Source: Chimonanthus salicifolius (taxonomy: Eukaryota > Streptophyta > Magnoliopsida > Laurales > Calycanthaceae). From it: a stretch of 64,000 bases of DNA. Each line of letters starts with the position of its first letter. Positions within the stretch are counted from its first letter, which is position 1. Shown here one piece after another: positions 1 to 12,574 of the stretch. The notes under the pieces are model-generated. The model had not been told where the DNA came from, searched no databases, and worked only from the letters and a program-made list of their open reading frames with translations. The stretch spans positions 56,768,962 to 56,832,961 of the forward strand of contig CM023540.1 of assembly GCA_013350335.1 (NCBI GenBank), given 5' to 3'. The position numbers and the translations under genes were made by a program.

Positions 1-741
1 AAAGTTATCTTATCTCTTTGGTTACTTAATTTACACTTTAACATTAAGTCTCCCAACCACCCCACATGAGATATTTATCTTGCTTTATGGTGGTGGTTGA
101 GATAACCACCACCCAAGTCCAACGTGTTTGAGCTTGGAATGAAATGTTTTAGTCTTCCACCTCTTTGACCATTTGACCCTCATTTGTGTAGTTTAATTAA
201 TTAATTAATTAGATCATTAGGTTAATTAATTTCCATTTAACTTAATTCCATTTGCTTAGGCTCCTTCATACATCCACCCATGGTTGACCAATTCAACCAT
301 GGTGGCTGGCCCCACCAATCCTTGGTCCACACGCGACCTCACTTGGTGAGGTGGAGGTGGGTCCCATTGGACCATGTCACCTTGATCTAATTCCAATTAC
401 CTTAGGTGATTTAAACCCATTCCATACATTCCCACTTATTGGATCACCATTGGGCCCGGCCCAATGACATTTACCTCCTACCCATTTACCTTAGGGCTTA
501 CACCAACTTGATCCATTGGGTCCCAAGTGGGTATTGGGCCCAATTTGACCATCCTTGGCCCAATTGACCATCATTGACCCTTTAAATGAATTAAAATCCA
601 ATTCATAGTCCATTGGGCCATACTTGGGCCTTAGCCCATATCTTGATCCATTCACCATTTATTCCATCAAATTTCCAATTTCCACCATTAAAATAAATAA
701 TATCCACATATTCATTGATTTAAAAATTCCGGGCTATTACA
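1..741 (-). mobile_element. T-family long LTR, truncated by the window edge
   Basis: The right end reads CGGGCTATTACA. This is the reverse complement of the TGTAATACC/TGTAACACC start shared by the T-family LTRs at 24473, 24755, 29844 and 39374. Upstream sequence rich in CCCATTGGGTCCCAATT-like phrases matches the same part of the copies at 24240-24470 and 29600-29840. The bases after the end (742-746, GAGAT) would be the target duplication, but its partner is outside the window. The element therefore lies in minus orientation and only its LTR 5' portion is visible. No coding capacity is seen. Confidence 0.7.
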
Positions 742-2908
742 GAGATAGACCACCATCTATTCATGTTTTGTTTTGGCTTATGATTCACTTTCATATCTTA
801 AGCCATTGTAAATTGAACTCTAGTGGAAAGTGAGTTCAAGTAGCTCAATACTATGACATGTGATAGGAATTTGGTGACTACGAGCTTAGGCTATGCTCTT
901 CCTCGCTATAGCATTAGTCTTTCTTGGAAAACCATACATTCCTTGAAAATTATATTTTCAAGAAGAATATTTCATGGTCATTATGCTTATCATGGTTTAG
1001 TGTTTGCATATTTGAATGTGTGTATGGTTTGTTATTTTGCTCTTGTATGGATTTGATCAAATAACCTTAGGTTTGAGTCATAATTTTCAATTTGATCAAT
1101 TGCAAGTTGTTTTTATGGTATATGTTTTGCTTATCATGATGAATATGACTTGCGTATATCATATTTTGTGTTAAAAATCAAATGGGGACTTTGAAAAACA
1201 AAATCAAAATTTAGGGAGAAAAACCACTCTTTGTTATGGCGACTAATCACCAAGTGGTGATATGTCGGGCGAATTGCAGTAGTGGACTTAGGAAGAAAAT
1301 CCAGCTCTGTGTCTTGGTGACCGATCGCCTAGACGACTAATTGTCTGTGTCGAGGGATAGTCTTTTAAGCTAAAATCCTTTCGCGATTTTAGTTTTGTTT
1401 CTTCCATCCTCCTCGACCCCTCTTCCTCAAAACCCCCTCTGAAACTCACGAACCATCGTGCCCTAACTTTCCAAAACTGATCTTCTGTCATGTTCTCACC
1501 GAATTTTGACCGAAGCAAAGCTCCGTATTTCTTCAATAACCTCTTGCCTCACAGATCTGTGAGTTGTCTCGAGTTAGGTAAGCATCTAGCGATTCTATTC
1601 CATCTTGAGCTTAGAAGAGTGTTTGGAAAAACAAAAAGAAAAGGTTAGAACAAAGATGTTTGAACACTTTGAGACCATCACCACCGAGGAAGACCCCTTT
1701 GGTTCCTATCCACCTCTCAAGAAACCTAAGATTGTTCCTCATGAGAAAAATGAAAAGAAAGAAGAAAAAGGAGCAAAGGAAAGAGTCGAATATCAAAATG
1801 GCGGCCCGATCAAACTAAGGCTTCTTGAAAATCACCTTCAGGTTCTTGACCAAAGGCGCAGCCTCTGGGAAAACAAGATCGGTGCCTTAGCAACCCATAT
1901 GAACGAATCCATTCAAAGCCTCACCTCATTCATGGAATTCATCAAGGATGACCCTACCTCTCACTAGATCTCCTTCGTCATCCCCGCCAACTGGCAAAGT
2001 TTAGGATAGTTTTTAATGTTTGAAGTCTATTTTGGGAAACTATGTATGTTGGGCATGTATTATTTAAAACCCTCTTTTTGCATGGACTGGTTTTGTGAGT
2101 CAATGCAATGGTTCATTTAAATGCCATGTTTATCTCTCTTTCCCCTTATTATGTAATGCCATGGTTATGTCTGTTGCTGTTCATGTATATTGAATGGTTT
2201 GTTTTCAATATGTGTTGCATGAATGTGTTGAGTTTGAATGGCATGGTTGTTTGGCTATGGAGTTTGGAGAAGCACAAAATATGTGCTTATTTAGCCTTTG
2301 TCAATTACTGACAAAATGGGGGAGAAATTAGTAGAAGCTAATGGAGAGCTTGGTGCATGGGGGAGAAACATTGAAATGCTTGTAAGAAGCATTGGAGTTT
2401 GTAAAATGGAGATTGCAAGTTAATGGGGTGATTACAAGCTTGGAATAGCTTGGAGTATGGGGGAGTTGCATTGAAATGCATGTGCTGAATTGGAGTTTGG
2501 GACTTCAAACTCAAGAAAGAATGGGGGAGAAAATTTTGAAAATTATGTAGTTTGGAAAGATTGGTAATAAGCTTGAGCTATGAGAAACAGTTTTGGCGTT
2601 TAGGAAATCGTGAAGTATGGGGGAGTCTGTATGTGTAGTCCATGATACATGATTTATGTTTGGACTAACATTACTCATGATTTCTCTAGCTTCTATGTTG
2701 CTTGCTCATGTGTGTTTACATGTGTTCTTGCAAATAGAGCAAGCTGAGCAACAATGTGAAGTCAAGCCATGTCCAATTGTCATTTGATGTACATTGTATA
2801 AAGTGTTGTAATTTTTTATTCAAACGATGTATAATTGGGGTGGGTTGTATATTGACTCTGTATTTGATTAGCTTCTAGGTTTTGTCAAACATTGACAAAA
2901 AGGGAAAT
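742..2908 (+). mobile_element. 3' internal region of a SIRE/Maximus-like Ty1/copia element
   Basis: This stretch lies directly upstream of a SIRE-like LTR that starts at 2909. It ends in a polypurine-tract-like sequence, TTGACAAAAAGGGAAAT, followed by TGTTAGTGCC, a layout typical of SIRE/Maximus copia elements (family knowledge). It contains a charged coiled-coil-like reading frame at about 1605-1967 and five ATGGGGGAG-type motifs between 2310 and 2630. The pol genes are not in view. They would lie upstream of the T-family LTR that occupies 1-741. The part from 742 to about 1560 carries nothing I can identify. Confidence 0.5.
1605..1967 (+). pseudogene. Charged coiled-coil-like ORF in the SIRE-like element (possible env-like remnant)
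   Basis: This is an open frame of about 120 codons. It begins at a TTG, so the real start is unclear; the first ATG is at about 1656, giving a product starting MFEHFETITTEEDPFG. The protein is Lys/Glu-rich in the first half and has a heptad-like C-terminal stretch (around RLLENHLQVLDQRRSLWENK) ending in DDPTSH. Its position between the unseen pol and the 3' LTR is where SIRE elements carry their env-like ORF. I saw no transmembrane segment or signal peptide, so the env label is inference. The opposite strand is also open at 1611-1796 and looks like a shadow of it. Confidence 0.35.
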
Positions 2909-4687
2909 TGTTAGTGCCCCGGCTTGCCGAGTCACCTGTTTGTCAATTCCGTGACTTAGGTGAAGCAATGCCTTGAAGAGAAAAGGCTCATGACTCAAGA
3001 CTCAAGTGTTGATTGAAGCATGAAGACTCAATCGATCAACATGTGTATGGCAATCATAGAAGGTAATTTGTCATAGATGACCTTAAGTGGAACCCAAACC
3101 TTAGGTGGACTATCCTTAGGCTTAAACGTCACATCTGGATAACTAAGCTAGCCCAAAATGTGTTTGACACCAAGTAGAACCCAACTTGGAAATATGTATT
3201 TGCATGGTCATGGACGACACATTGTGTCGGTGACCCATCGCCACATGGTAGGATGATCAATCGTGGCCATACGACCCATCTTCTGGATTGTCATGGGTTT
3301 TGGATGAAATGAACTGTCAAACACACTTGGTCTAAGGACGATACATTCGTGCCCAAGATGTATCGTTGGGACAGGGCCGATCTAATCGTGCATACGATTG
3401 ATAGTCCTTGGCATCAAACAAAATGTGGATTGTCATTCACAGTCATAGTCTCGGACAACAAATCGTAGAGACGATGCTTCGTCTGGGTACAGGGCCGACT
3501 AATCACCCTCAAGATCAATCAACAGGAGCCTAGCTAAGATACCCACTTAAAAATACAGTCAGGCTCAGGACGATACTTTCGTCTGGAGGCGACCCTTCGT
3601 GTGGTATAACACTATCAGTCGGTCGCACGACCCATCACCGAGATAGGGAAATGACGCATCGAGTACACGATCAATCGCCTTAGGCCTAGATGAGACTTGA
3701 CGTTGGAAAATACAGTGAGTCCCAAGCTAATGCTTTTGCCAACCCACGATCTTTCACCAGAAACACGGACGATCAATCTTGTGGCACGATAAGTCATGAG
3801 GTTACCGTTACTGTGCATTTAATGCTCAACGGTCTGGTTGGTGAACATGATTTCAAACACGGATGATCATGTGTATCGGGGTAATGAAATTTTCCTTGTT
3901 GCCTTTAAATACAAACACTATTTTTGGTGTTGGCAAAAGAATTAAGGAGCCATTAATTGAACCACCTACCAGTGAGAAATTCTCCCAAGAATCAAAAGCA
4001 AAACCTCAAGGTTTATTCTCTCTTTGCAAATCAAAAGCATATCATTCAAGTATCCAATCACTCTTGTTTGAGATTAAGAGAGAAGGATTGAGTCAAAGCT
4101 CTAAGATAGAGATTGAGTACCCAATCTTCTAAAGAGGCTACCCAAGGATTGTGATTGCTCTACACGACCGGTCTTCTTCGACGTCGGGATTGTACGAGCT
4201 CACATTGGGTGGAGTGACACAAAAAGCGCATCATCATTTGCAAAGGCTTCAAAGGTAAGTGCTTCTGGTTGAGATTTTTATTTAAAAATCATTCTATTGT
4301 GAAGTGGATTAAAGAGATAGTTTTCTCTTGAACCACTATAAAAAGTAGTGGGATATGAATTGGGTGAAAGTCTCAATCAATTGGATATGTGGAAGTCATA
4401 TTCTATTGTGTTAGGGTAATTCCAACTCTTAGTGAATTGGAGATAACTCAAGATGAGTGAGTCTTTACAGTGGATGTAGGTTGGCTAACCGAACCACTAT
4501 AAATTGTGTCTTGTCTCTTGTGTGTTTGATTTCTTACCTTGTACACATTGCATAACACACACTCTTGATTAATTGTTTTAATTTTGCACTTTATTAATCA
4601 AGAAAATTTTGAAAAGGCCATAATTTGTGATTACCCTATTCACCCCCTTAGGGTTAATCTGGTTCTAAGCACTCAAAGGAACTTTCA
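2909..4687 (+). mobile_element. SIRE-like Ty1/copia 3' LTR (1779 bp)
   Basis: The LTR starts TGTTAGTGCCCC and ends AGGAACTTTCA, and is preceded by a polypurine tract at about 2893-2908. It aligns block for block with the solo LTR at 12575-16976 once that copy's internal insertion is removed. Shared blocks include the start, the AACCACTATAAAAA block, the CACACTCTTGATT block and the CACCCCCTTAGGGTTAA block near the end. It is rich in GACGATACATTCGT-like phrases. The following bases (4688-4692, GTGTA) are the presumed target duplication. Confidence 0.7.
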
Positions 4688-5267
4688 GTGTATTATTTCA
4701 ACGTCCTCAGGAAAATGGCATCCATTCATGAGATCTATGTTTTCTTTGTTATAATCTGTTCTTTGTTGATAAATATGTGAGATATTTGCATTTGAAAAAT
4801 TATTCTGCCCACATATATTTATGAGAGAAATTTAACCCAATCTTTGAGCGAAAATATTTCTGAGAGATATTATCTCGTGAGATTTGAAGCCGAAACGCAT
4901 TTTCAGCCGGTGGTTGCAAAACTTGTGCGTATTTTGAAAATGAAGGTTGCATTAATATCGGCTATCACACACTACACTCCAAGTATAAGTTTTATGAAAT
5001 AAATTTGGAGTTGTATGATGTTTAAATTTTTGTTTAGATATTTTTCCTAAAATCTGAAAATTAGATGTTTGTAGGTATCATCACTAGAAGCCCTCACGAG
5101 ACTATAACTCGTCCACTAGTGGTGAGCTAGGGATTTAAAGGCTTATTGCATACGCTAAATGCAATCGAGAGTCTCTTCAAAAGTGGTGTAGTTTAGGATT
5201 TTTTTGTTTTAGAGTTTTTAGTTTTTGTTTTGCTCGCTAATTAGCAAAATCTAACTGTGGGGGTATT
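4688..5267 (+). mobile_element. 3' internal tail of a Tat/Athila-like Ty3/gypsy element with polypurine tract
   Basis: The end of this stretch reads GCTAATTAGCAAAATCTAAC followed by TGTGGGGGTATT (5256-5267). The pairing of a GCTAATTAGC-type palindrome with a GTGGGGGTAT polypurine tract immediately before the LTR is characteristic of plant Tat/Athila elements (family knowledge). No coding frame survives. The SIRE-like element upstream evidently inserted into this internal region. Confidence 0.5.
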
Positions 5268-7901
5268 TGATATACACTGAAAATTGACTACATTGCCCCT
5301 GTATTTAGACCAGTTAGCCCTTGTTTTGTGTGTTGTTAATATTATTTATTAGATATTGACACTTTTGCAGGTTAAATAAGAAAAACAAAAAATGAGAAGA
5401 ACAATTGAAGAAATTGCATATTTTTTAGCAGAAAAACTAATTTTGGAAAGTGCAGATTTTTAGTAATTATTTCACTACATTTTAGGGTTTTACTGTAAAT
5501 TGAATAATTCAAATCCATTTCGGAGAGTTTGGATTATTTCAATACAGTATAGAATTCAATGTAAGTTGTAAAATAATTATTTGAAATTCCAAGAAAAATG
5601 AAGCCCAATGAAAAGCCCATTTGCAAGTCCACTAGAAAAGCACATGAGAAGACAACATTGAAGAAAAAGTTGCATAGAATACTGCCAGCCCTTGTCGTGA
5701 GGGCAGTCATCAGCAGAATTAATGGCATTGAGTCCAATGATTTATTTCCAACTGAAACTACAATTCAAGAGGATACTGGCTAAGGGACAATGACACAACA
5801 TGTTGTTGTTTCTTGCTACAGATGAATTAACAAGAATATTGTTGGTGTAGTGGAATCTGTACACAATCAAGAGGGTTGCAAGAACTTCTTAATAGTAAAC
5901 AGCAATGCTCAAGCAGCCAAGCATTACAAGAAGCAACACAAATCTGAACTGCAAGCATTAGCAGAGGAGAAAATAGTGGTGCAGCAACATGAAGTCGAGG
6001 CTTAGAGCTTTGGGGTCCACATCTGGTCCATTGGTACACAAGTACAAGATTTAGAATGCACTCAAGTGATGATGTATTGAATGAGGAGGATTGCTAACAG
6101 ATTATGTGCATCATACTCTGGTTGCAAAAGTTAGTGGAGAACTGTGCTTAAAATATGCACAGAAGCCTGCAGAAGATGGATTCCAAGATGTCAGTAGCGA
6201 TGGAGAACTTGCTTGGAAGCAGCTAGAAGATTGCACACAAGAAGCAATCATTGTTGCAGCCAGTATTTTCAGAAGATGGGATCGAAATATTCTACAGCCA
6301 GCAGAGTTAGCAATGACAGACCTGAAAAAGAGAGAGAGAAGGGGTGTCAGCAACGGCGGGCAGGAAATCAATTTGAAAAAAATTATAATAAACAGAAAGG
6401 CAGTAGCTGAAGCAAAGGTAGAAGATAGAGCAATCCAGTGTTTTAGCAAGTCTATCAGCGTCCAATGATCAACGTTGCAGATTAAAAATAAATGGAGCAG
6501 TTGCTCATCTGTATTGCAGAGGTATCCGCACAGAAAAAAGCTTTGAGCAGGTGTTGTTACTGGAGCAAAATCGAACAAATAGGTTTGTTTTCGAAAGAAA
6601 GTGCAGGACATTGCAAACAAAGGACCAAAAACAACAAAGTAAAAAGAAGAAAAGATAGAAGTTGTTGTGGGTTGCTGTCACACATCAGAAAGGAATCCTC
6701 TGAGATCAAAAGGCTGAGCTGGACGGTGGATAAGTAATCATCTGCAACAAGAATAAAGAATAAAAAGGAGGTCTAGCCGAATATAAAAGATAAAATAGAA
6801 GGAAAAAGAAAATAGAATCTGCTACCAGCGAAAGTAGAGAAAAAAAAACAAGAATAAGAGAGAGAGCCGCTTAGACCGAAATAAAAGAGAGTCGGCCAGC
6901 ACAACAAAGGATCGGCTGAATTAAGTGGGTCCCACTTTTTGCCAATTATATCTTTCCCAAACATAATAAATTGAAGTCCCCATTTTACGCGAGAAATTCG
7001 AACTTGGCTGGAGATTACAAGGGTTGGTTTTGGAGAAGGATTGAAGAAGAAAAGAAGAAGAAAACTTTGGGATTTTAGATTTTCACATTGGGATTTCGAG
7101 GTTGGTGAAGTTTAATTTGTTTCATTGTTATCTTTTAAACTAATTAGACTTCCTTCTTCGATCTAAGGTTCTTGCTTTCAAGAGTACACTGAAATATTTA
7201 GGTTTGGAGAAAAAATTTCAATTCTTTTTAGTCTAAGGTATAATTTTAGAAATTCTTGATTATTGAATTCATGGATTTTATATTTAGAATTTTAATGGAT
7301 GAAAATTTTGAATGCATGGTGGGTAATTTATGTGAGCTCCGTAGTATAGGCTGTTACTTTATTTTCAAAATATGGAAAATAGTGCCTCCTTGATTCTTTG
7401 AGACAGTTCCACTATAAATATGTATAGAGGTAATTTTAAGTATTATTTTATTTATTTTTATAAATTCAAATTCTTAAAAATTGTGGAACTAGGTTGGTAA
7501 TTAATTAATTGCATCTTAATTTTGTGTTCTAAGTTAGGTTAAGATTATTTAATATTTTAGATTAATTCCACCATCTTAATTGAAATAAGATAAACTTTGT
7601 GTTTTCCATGACAATTAGATTTCTTTAATGGATAATTTCTATGATTAGGTGTGATTTCTATTTTTAGACCATGTTTTCTATTTTTAGAATATTTCTAGAT
7701 TAAAATTAAATTTCCTAGTTAGAGAAATAATTCCATATTTAACATTTATTTTTATGATTTTCTAAATTTCTTAAAATATATAATTCAATGGTATATTTTT
7801 CATGGATATATTTTCTTAAGTTCCGATGGGTTAGACCTCGCACTCCTAAGCTATATTATAAATGGTTCGTGCCCTTGTAAGTATAAATTTAAAACACAAC
7901 A
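5268..7901 (+). mobile_element. Tat/Athila-like 3' LTR (about 2.6 kb)
   Basis: The LTR starts TGATATACACTGAAAATTGAC directly after a polypurine tract and ends AAATTTAAAACACAACA. Both ends match the LTRs at 25056-31056 (TGTTGAACACTG to GACACAACA) and 8421-11137 (inverted). The block before the end, GACCTCGCACTC, corresponds to GACCTCACACTC in the copy ending at 31056. What follows (7902 on) is gag of element A, so this element inserted into A's gag; the left flank lies outside the window. Short open frames at 6091-6620 on both strands lie in the LTR and have no recognisable domain. Confidence 0.65.
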
Positions 7902-8420
7902 TGCTACATAGGGTTCCTCCAACAAGAGAGGGACTAGTGATCCACGACGGACTTGAGAGTTCAACAGAGACCTAAGCTCTGAGAGGCGGTCCTGCTCATG
8001 AGCTTGTGGAACAGGAACAGTTGATGGAGATGGTGGCTAACATGGTGAGGGCCATGGAAAAGACCCTAGAGATGGCAGTACAAACTTTGTTGGAGCAACA
8101 TGCAGCACCTCCGCCGCATCCACCTCCACCACCACCACCTCCTCCTCGTCTTGGCGGAATCTATCACGAGACAAGAGAGATGATTGTGCTGAAAGAGTTC
8201 AAATTTCATTTCCCCTCATTGTTTAGAGGAGAACCGAATCCAAGAGTAGCGGAAGATCGTGTCGATGATATTGGTGTATTTCTAGATACCCTGGGCATCA
8301 GGGAAGGAGACTTACAAGTGACTCTAGCAACGCACTAGATTGTATGGGAGGCATCCTGTTGGTGGGCGTAGGAGCCTCTTCTACCCACAACCATTGGGGA
8401 TTGTGACGCATTTTGTCGGG
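7902..8420 (+). pseudogene. Element A gag, N-terminal part (Tekay/Del-like Ty3/gypsy)
   Basis: The translation resembles gag of element B (36116 on): a segment with QLMEMVANMVRAMEKT, then a polyproline run (about 8105-8145), then YHETREMIVLKEFKFHFPS and FRGEPNPRVAEDRVDD. A stop at 8336 and a second further on break the frame. It ends at 8420, where a Tat-like LTR interrupts it; gag resumes at 11138 with the capsid motif VFLAKYFPSVV. Gag forms the virus-like particle of the retrotransposon. The start of A lies upstream of the window. Confidence 0.75.
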
Positions 8421-11137
8421 TGTTAATGTTTTAAATTTGTAAATCTCGCAAGCGCACGAACCATGTATAGTATAGAGATTAAGTGCCAGGTCGAACCCAA
8501 AGGAAAATCTCAAAATATATGAATTAAAATCAAATTTGTGTTCCTTTAAAAAGAATTATATTCAAGAAGTAGAACCTTTATATCTAACTTGGAAAATCAG
8601 CAAAAAAGATGTGTGAATTAATTGTCCTTGAATTAAAATGGTGAATTAAATGATAATCTTAATCATAGTCAAAATTACAAGTTATAAGAATAAATTACCA
8701 CATCTCCAATCTTTAATTGAAAGAATTTTGAGACAGAGCGTAAATACAAAGAATTAAAAGAATAAAAGAATAACAAGAATTTAAAAAGAATAAAACATAC
8801 AAGATTTAGGTTAGAACAAAAATTATACAACAAACGTAGAATTTAATATGATTAAAAGGCAGAAAATTAAATTGCAAGAAAATAAATGACTAAAAATAAA
8901 AGTTCAGTAACATAAAGGTTGGTTGTTTCGAATAGACCGTTCATCATCCAAAATGTGTAAACAAAGCGAAAGCCTAGATCTGAAATTCACATAAAGATCT
9001 AAAATTCAATTCAGATTTACTGATAAAACAAGATTCACAACTTTTTAATTTAATTAATCAAACCTTAGTAATCATGATTCAAAACTTATAATCAAGATCC
9101 TAACTATTGTATACGCTCATGTTCAATCAAATAAACAAAAGTTGTAATCTTGAAATTAAAAGTAAAATAATCATAAAAGAATTTTAGAAATTGGATGTTC
9201 TAGGATTCTAAATGGATGCTTCACTTTATTAAATCGAGGAATTAAATTACAAGGCTTGGAAGAAATTACATAGAAGAAATAAAATTAGAATGGCAAAATT
9301 AATTGCTCACTTGGAAAATTGTGTGATGCTCCGCCTTCTGGTCTTTCTTCAGCCTCTAGCCCTCTTGAACTCCAGGTCATGTTCAAATTTTGTGGTGTGC
9401 TTAGTGCTCTATTTATAGGCTTAGGGTTGGAATGGACGGCTGGGATTTAATCTGAGTTTAAGTTATGGATTGATGGCTTGGATTAGATCTCATGAAATTT
9501 GGATGGATGGGATTTAAGATTGAAAACTAGGGCTTACAATAGGGTATACACGAAATTTGGGTGGCTTGGCTTGGTGACTAAGAAATGGTGGAGAAAAAAT
9601 TGGGATTTAGGATTAGTTTGGAAAGTGGAGTGCAAATCCCGTTTTCCTAAACATGTACCATATTACAGATCCATCTTAACCTAGTAAACATCCGAATCAT
9701 GAAATTTTTTTAAACTACAAAGTTGTAGCTCTTGAAGTCTTCTTTCCAACGCAACAAAAATGAACGCAATCAGATATTGGAATGGAAAGTTATGGTCAAA
9801 ATACAAAAGTTGTGTCAAAACTTGTCTTCCAAATCCCATTTTTTTCTCCATTTCGTCCTCCACAAGGCTTCACACAGAATTGACAAGTGTCTCAGGGTGA
9901 ATTTGGATTGCTTGGAGGAGGGGTGATGAGGTGTAGCTGATGTGGCATGAACCTAGATGGAATTTTGGGTAAAGTGCATGGAGAGATTTTAGTTGCTTGG
10001 GTTCTAAGTTGCTCTATATCTAGGATTTTTATGAATGAATGGCTATGATTGAATGAGACCTAGATCTAATGCCTCTAAGGTAAGTTGATTAAATAAATTA
10101 TATAAATGGTAGATTTCCTAATGGAGGGTTAAGATTCAAAGGTTGATCAAGATGGATGATAAAATGCATGGTTTAAATCTAAGATGATGAATGTATGCAT
10201 TGGATAAGTAAGGTGGCTCTAGGGTTTTTCCTAGGTTTATGAATGATATGAATGGATGTGATGAAATGTCCTAAGATCTAATGATTTAGATGGTTGATGG
10301 ATGATCTAATTGAATGGATGCATAGGTGACATATGAATGCATGTGATCCTAAGGTAAATCTAGATGATGGATGGGTTGGATAGTCTAGATCTAATGTTAA
10401 TGCATGTATGGGTTGGATTTGATAGGTGGATCTAAGGTTTACCTAATTTTGATGCATGAGATGAATGGTCTAGATTAAGGAATGAAGATGAGTGGTTAAG
10501 ATTGTATGTAGAGGAGATTGGGTGGTGTAGATTGAGAATGAAATGGACAAGGCTTGGGCGTGTGAATGGGCTATGGACTTGGGTTTTGGACCTATAAATG
10601 AGCACATGGGCCTCCAGTGGATCTTTGACATGAGCTTGAAGACTTGGGCCTTTGTTGGATTTTGGAGTGCACATTGGCCTAGCCCATCTTGTAATATGCG
10701 CATGGACTGCCTGTGGCCTGGCCCAATGTTGGCATGTGGAGCTTAGCTTGGCCCAATTGAAATGGATCTCTGGCCCATTTGATCTTGATTTTCAGTCTTT
10801 GGCACTTGAAGTGCATGTTCTCTCTCCGGAATTAAATAATTAACTCCACCACTTTAAAATCTAAAATATTGATTAAGTCTAGACTCTCATAACCGGATCT
10901 AGACTAACCAATTTAAATGAAAAACCTAAAAGTGGCCCTAATTAATTACTAAAATTCAAGATCTTCTGTTTTAGGCTCAAAATTAGTAATTATCCACTGA
11001 CTTAGCTTCATTTCATGTATTCTCCATTTTTAATCTACAAAACTAAGAAATTATATTAAATGCACCAATATACACAGAGTTGAGAGGTAACTAGTCCAAT
11101 AATTAGGGAGAAAAATGTGAGATTTCAGTGCTCAACA
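8421..11137 (-). mobile_element. Tat/Athila-like solo LTR, inverted, inside element A gag
   Basis: Read on the minus strand it begins TGTTGAGCACTGAAATC and ends AAACATTAACA, matching the family at 25056 and 5268. The flanking 5-mers are TCGGG (8416-8420) and CCGGG (11138-11142), a target duplication with one mismatch. No internal genes or second LTR are seen, so it is a solo LTR of 2717 bp. The GACCTGGCACTTAATC-like block at the low-coordinate end is the counterpart of GACCTCACACTC near 30990. Confidence 0.75.
9410..9417 (-). promoter_or_regulatory. TATA box of the inverted Tat-like LTR
   Basis: The minus-strand sequence is TATAAATA, within GCCTATAAATAGAGCAC. It lies in the middle of the solo LTR, where an LTR promoter would be. 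Assigned by sequence only. Confidence 0.4.
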
Positions 11138-12574
11138 CCGGGTGTTTCTAGCAAAGTATTTTCCATCAGTGGTCAGAGAGGCCAAGACTGCAGAGTTCAT
11201 CATCCTGGTGCTGGGCAATGACACAATTGCTCAGTATGAGGCTAGATTCACGGAGTTGGCTTGGTACACGCCAGAGATCGTCAGGACTGATGTCTTGAGA
11301 ACCTGTCAGTTTGAGCAAAGGCTACATCCAGTGATTGCTCATGAGGTGATGACCGCGAGATGTACTACCTATATTGAGGTGGTGTAGAGGGCTATTATGG
11401 CAGAGGCCACTGTTCTCTAGAGCAGTGAGATGGTATATCAATCAACAACAATCAACGCCCCTAGGCAGAGCAGAGCTTTCGATAAGAAAAGGAAGAGGTC
11501 GGTCACTCACCAGTTCCAAAGGTTTCAGTAATTCCTTCAACAACAGATTTAGACCGGGCCAGTGATGGATGGCTAGCCCAGGCAGTATGTATGCTTCCAT
11601 TGTTAGTAGGCAGGTCACACCAGGAGGGAGTGTCCCCATCTTTAGGCACAGGCTTAGTGCCTTCAGTCCTACACTTGTGATGGGTCAAGGAAATTCGCCA
11701 CGAATTGTCCCCAGCGTAGAGGTTAGACCGTGGCAGTAGAAACCCCGTAGACAATCATGCCAGCCCCCACCTATACTCAGATGGTATCGAGTACTTATGC
11801 AGGCTGGAGTTCAGCGTCTCCTCAGAGAGGCAGAGGTCGTGGTAATTTGGACCAATGACCCGTTTTAGAGCTTACACCATCATCCAGCAGCCAGAGGAGT
11901 ACGTGCCACTAACGGTGATGCAGGGTATGTTCTTTAGGGTGCGTGGTGTAGAGTTTTGTTTGATTCTGGTGCTTCGTACATTTTTGTTGCCCTGAGTTTT
12001 GTTATTAGTTCTAGTTTGAAAGTAGAGTTGGCAAGGACCTCGATCTTCGTTAGCACACTGTTGGGGTGGACAGAGGTTGTAGATCGGATTTTCTGACCAA
12101 GTGCTTTGACAATTGGAGGTATAACGCTAGAGTTTGACCTATGAGTTTTGGAGATGTCTGAGTTCAACGTCATCATGGGGATAGATTGGTTATCCTCCCA
12201 TAAAGTTACCTTGGATTGTTATAGTAGACAGGTGACTGGTCGTACGCTCACAAGATATGTGTTCGTCGAACGGCTCAGTCTGGCCTTCAATCCGGGTGTC
12301 GAAGAGTTGTGCAGTTTAGTGGCTAAATTGATATGGAAAGGTTCGAATCGGCAGGTGTTGAGCTGCCTCTAGTGGTTCGAGAATTTCCAGAAATTTTTCC
12401 AGAGGCGCTCTCTAGTTTGCCACCACGTCGAGAAGTTGAATTAATCATTGACCTGCTCCCCGGTACTGCGCCTACCACAGTTACTCTTTATTGGATGGCT
12501 CTGGCAGAGATCTTAGAGTTGGAGAAACAACTCAGGTAGTTAGAGACTCTTGGATATATTTAGCCTAGCACCTC
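11138..12574 (+). pseudogene. Element A gag C-terminus, zinc knuckle and protease remnant
   Basis: The first frame (to 11386) encodes capsid-like VFLAKYFPSVVREAKT and FEQRLHPVIAHEVMTA. A decayed zinc knuckle follows (CFHC-x-x-AGHTRREC, with two stops inside). The protease region is recognisable from 11945, with FDSG at the catalytic position frameshifted, and from 12148 as FNVIMGIDWLSSHKVTLDCY. The last frame (12333-12539) carries the conserved spacer before [22 protein letters not shown]. Many stops and frameshifts make it non-functional. It is interrupted at 12575 by a SIRE-like LTR, and RT resumes at 16977. Confidence 0.8.

Noticed and set aside
6091..6620. Two overlapping frames of 125 and 169 codons
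   Set aside because: They lie within the Tat-like LTR, on both strands, with no recognisable domain.
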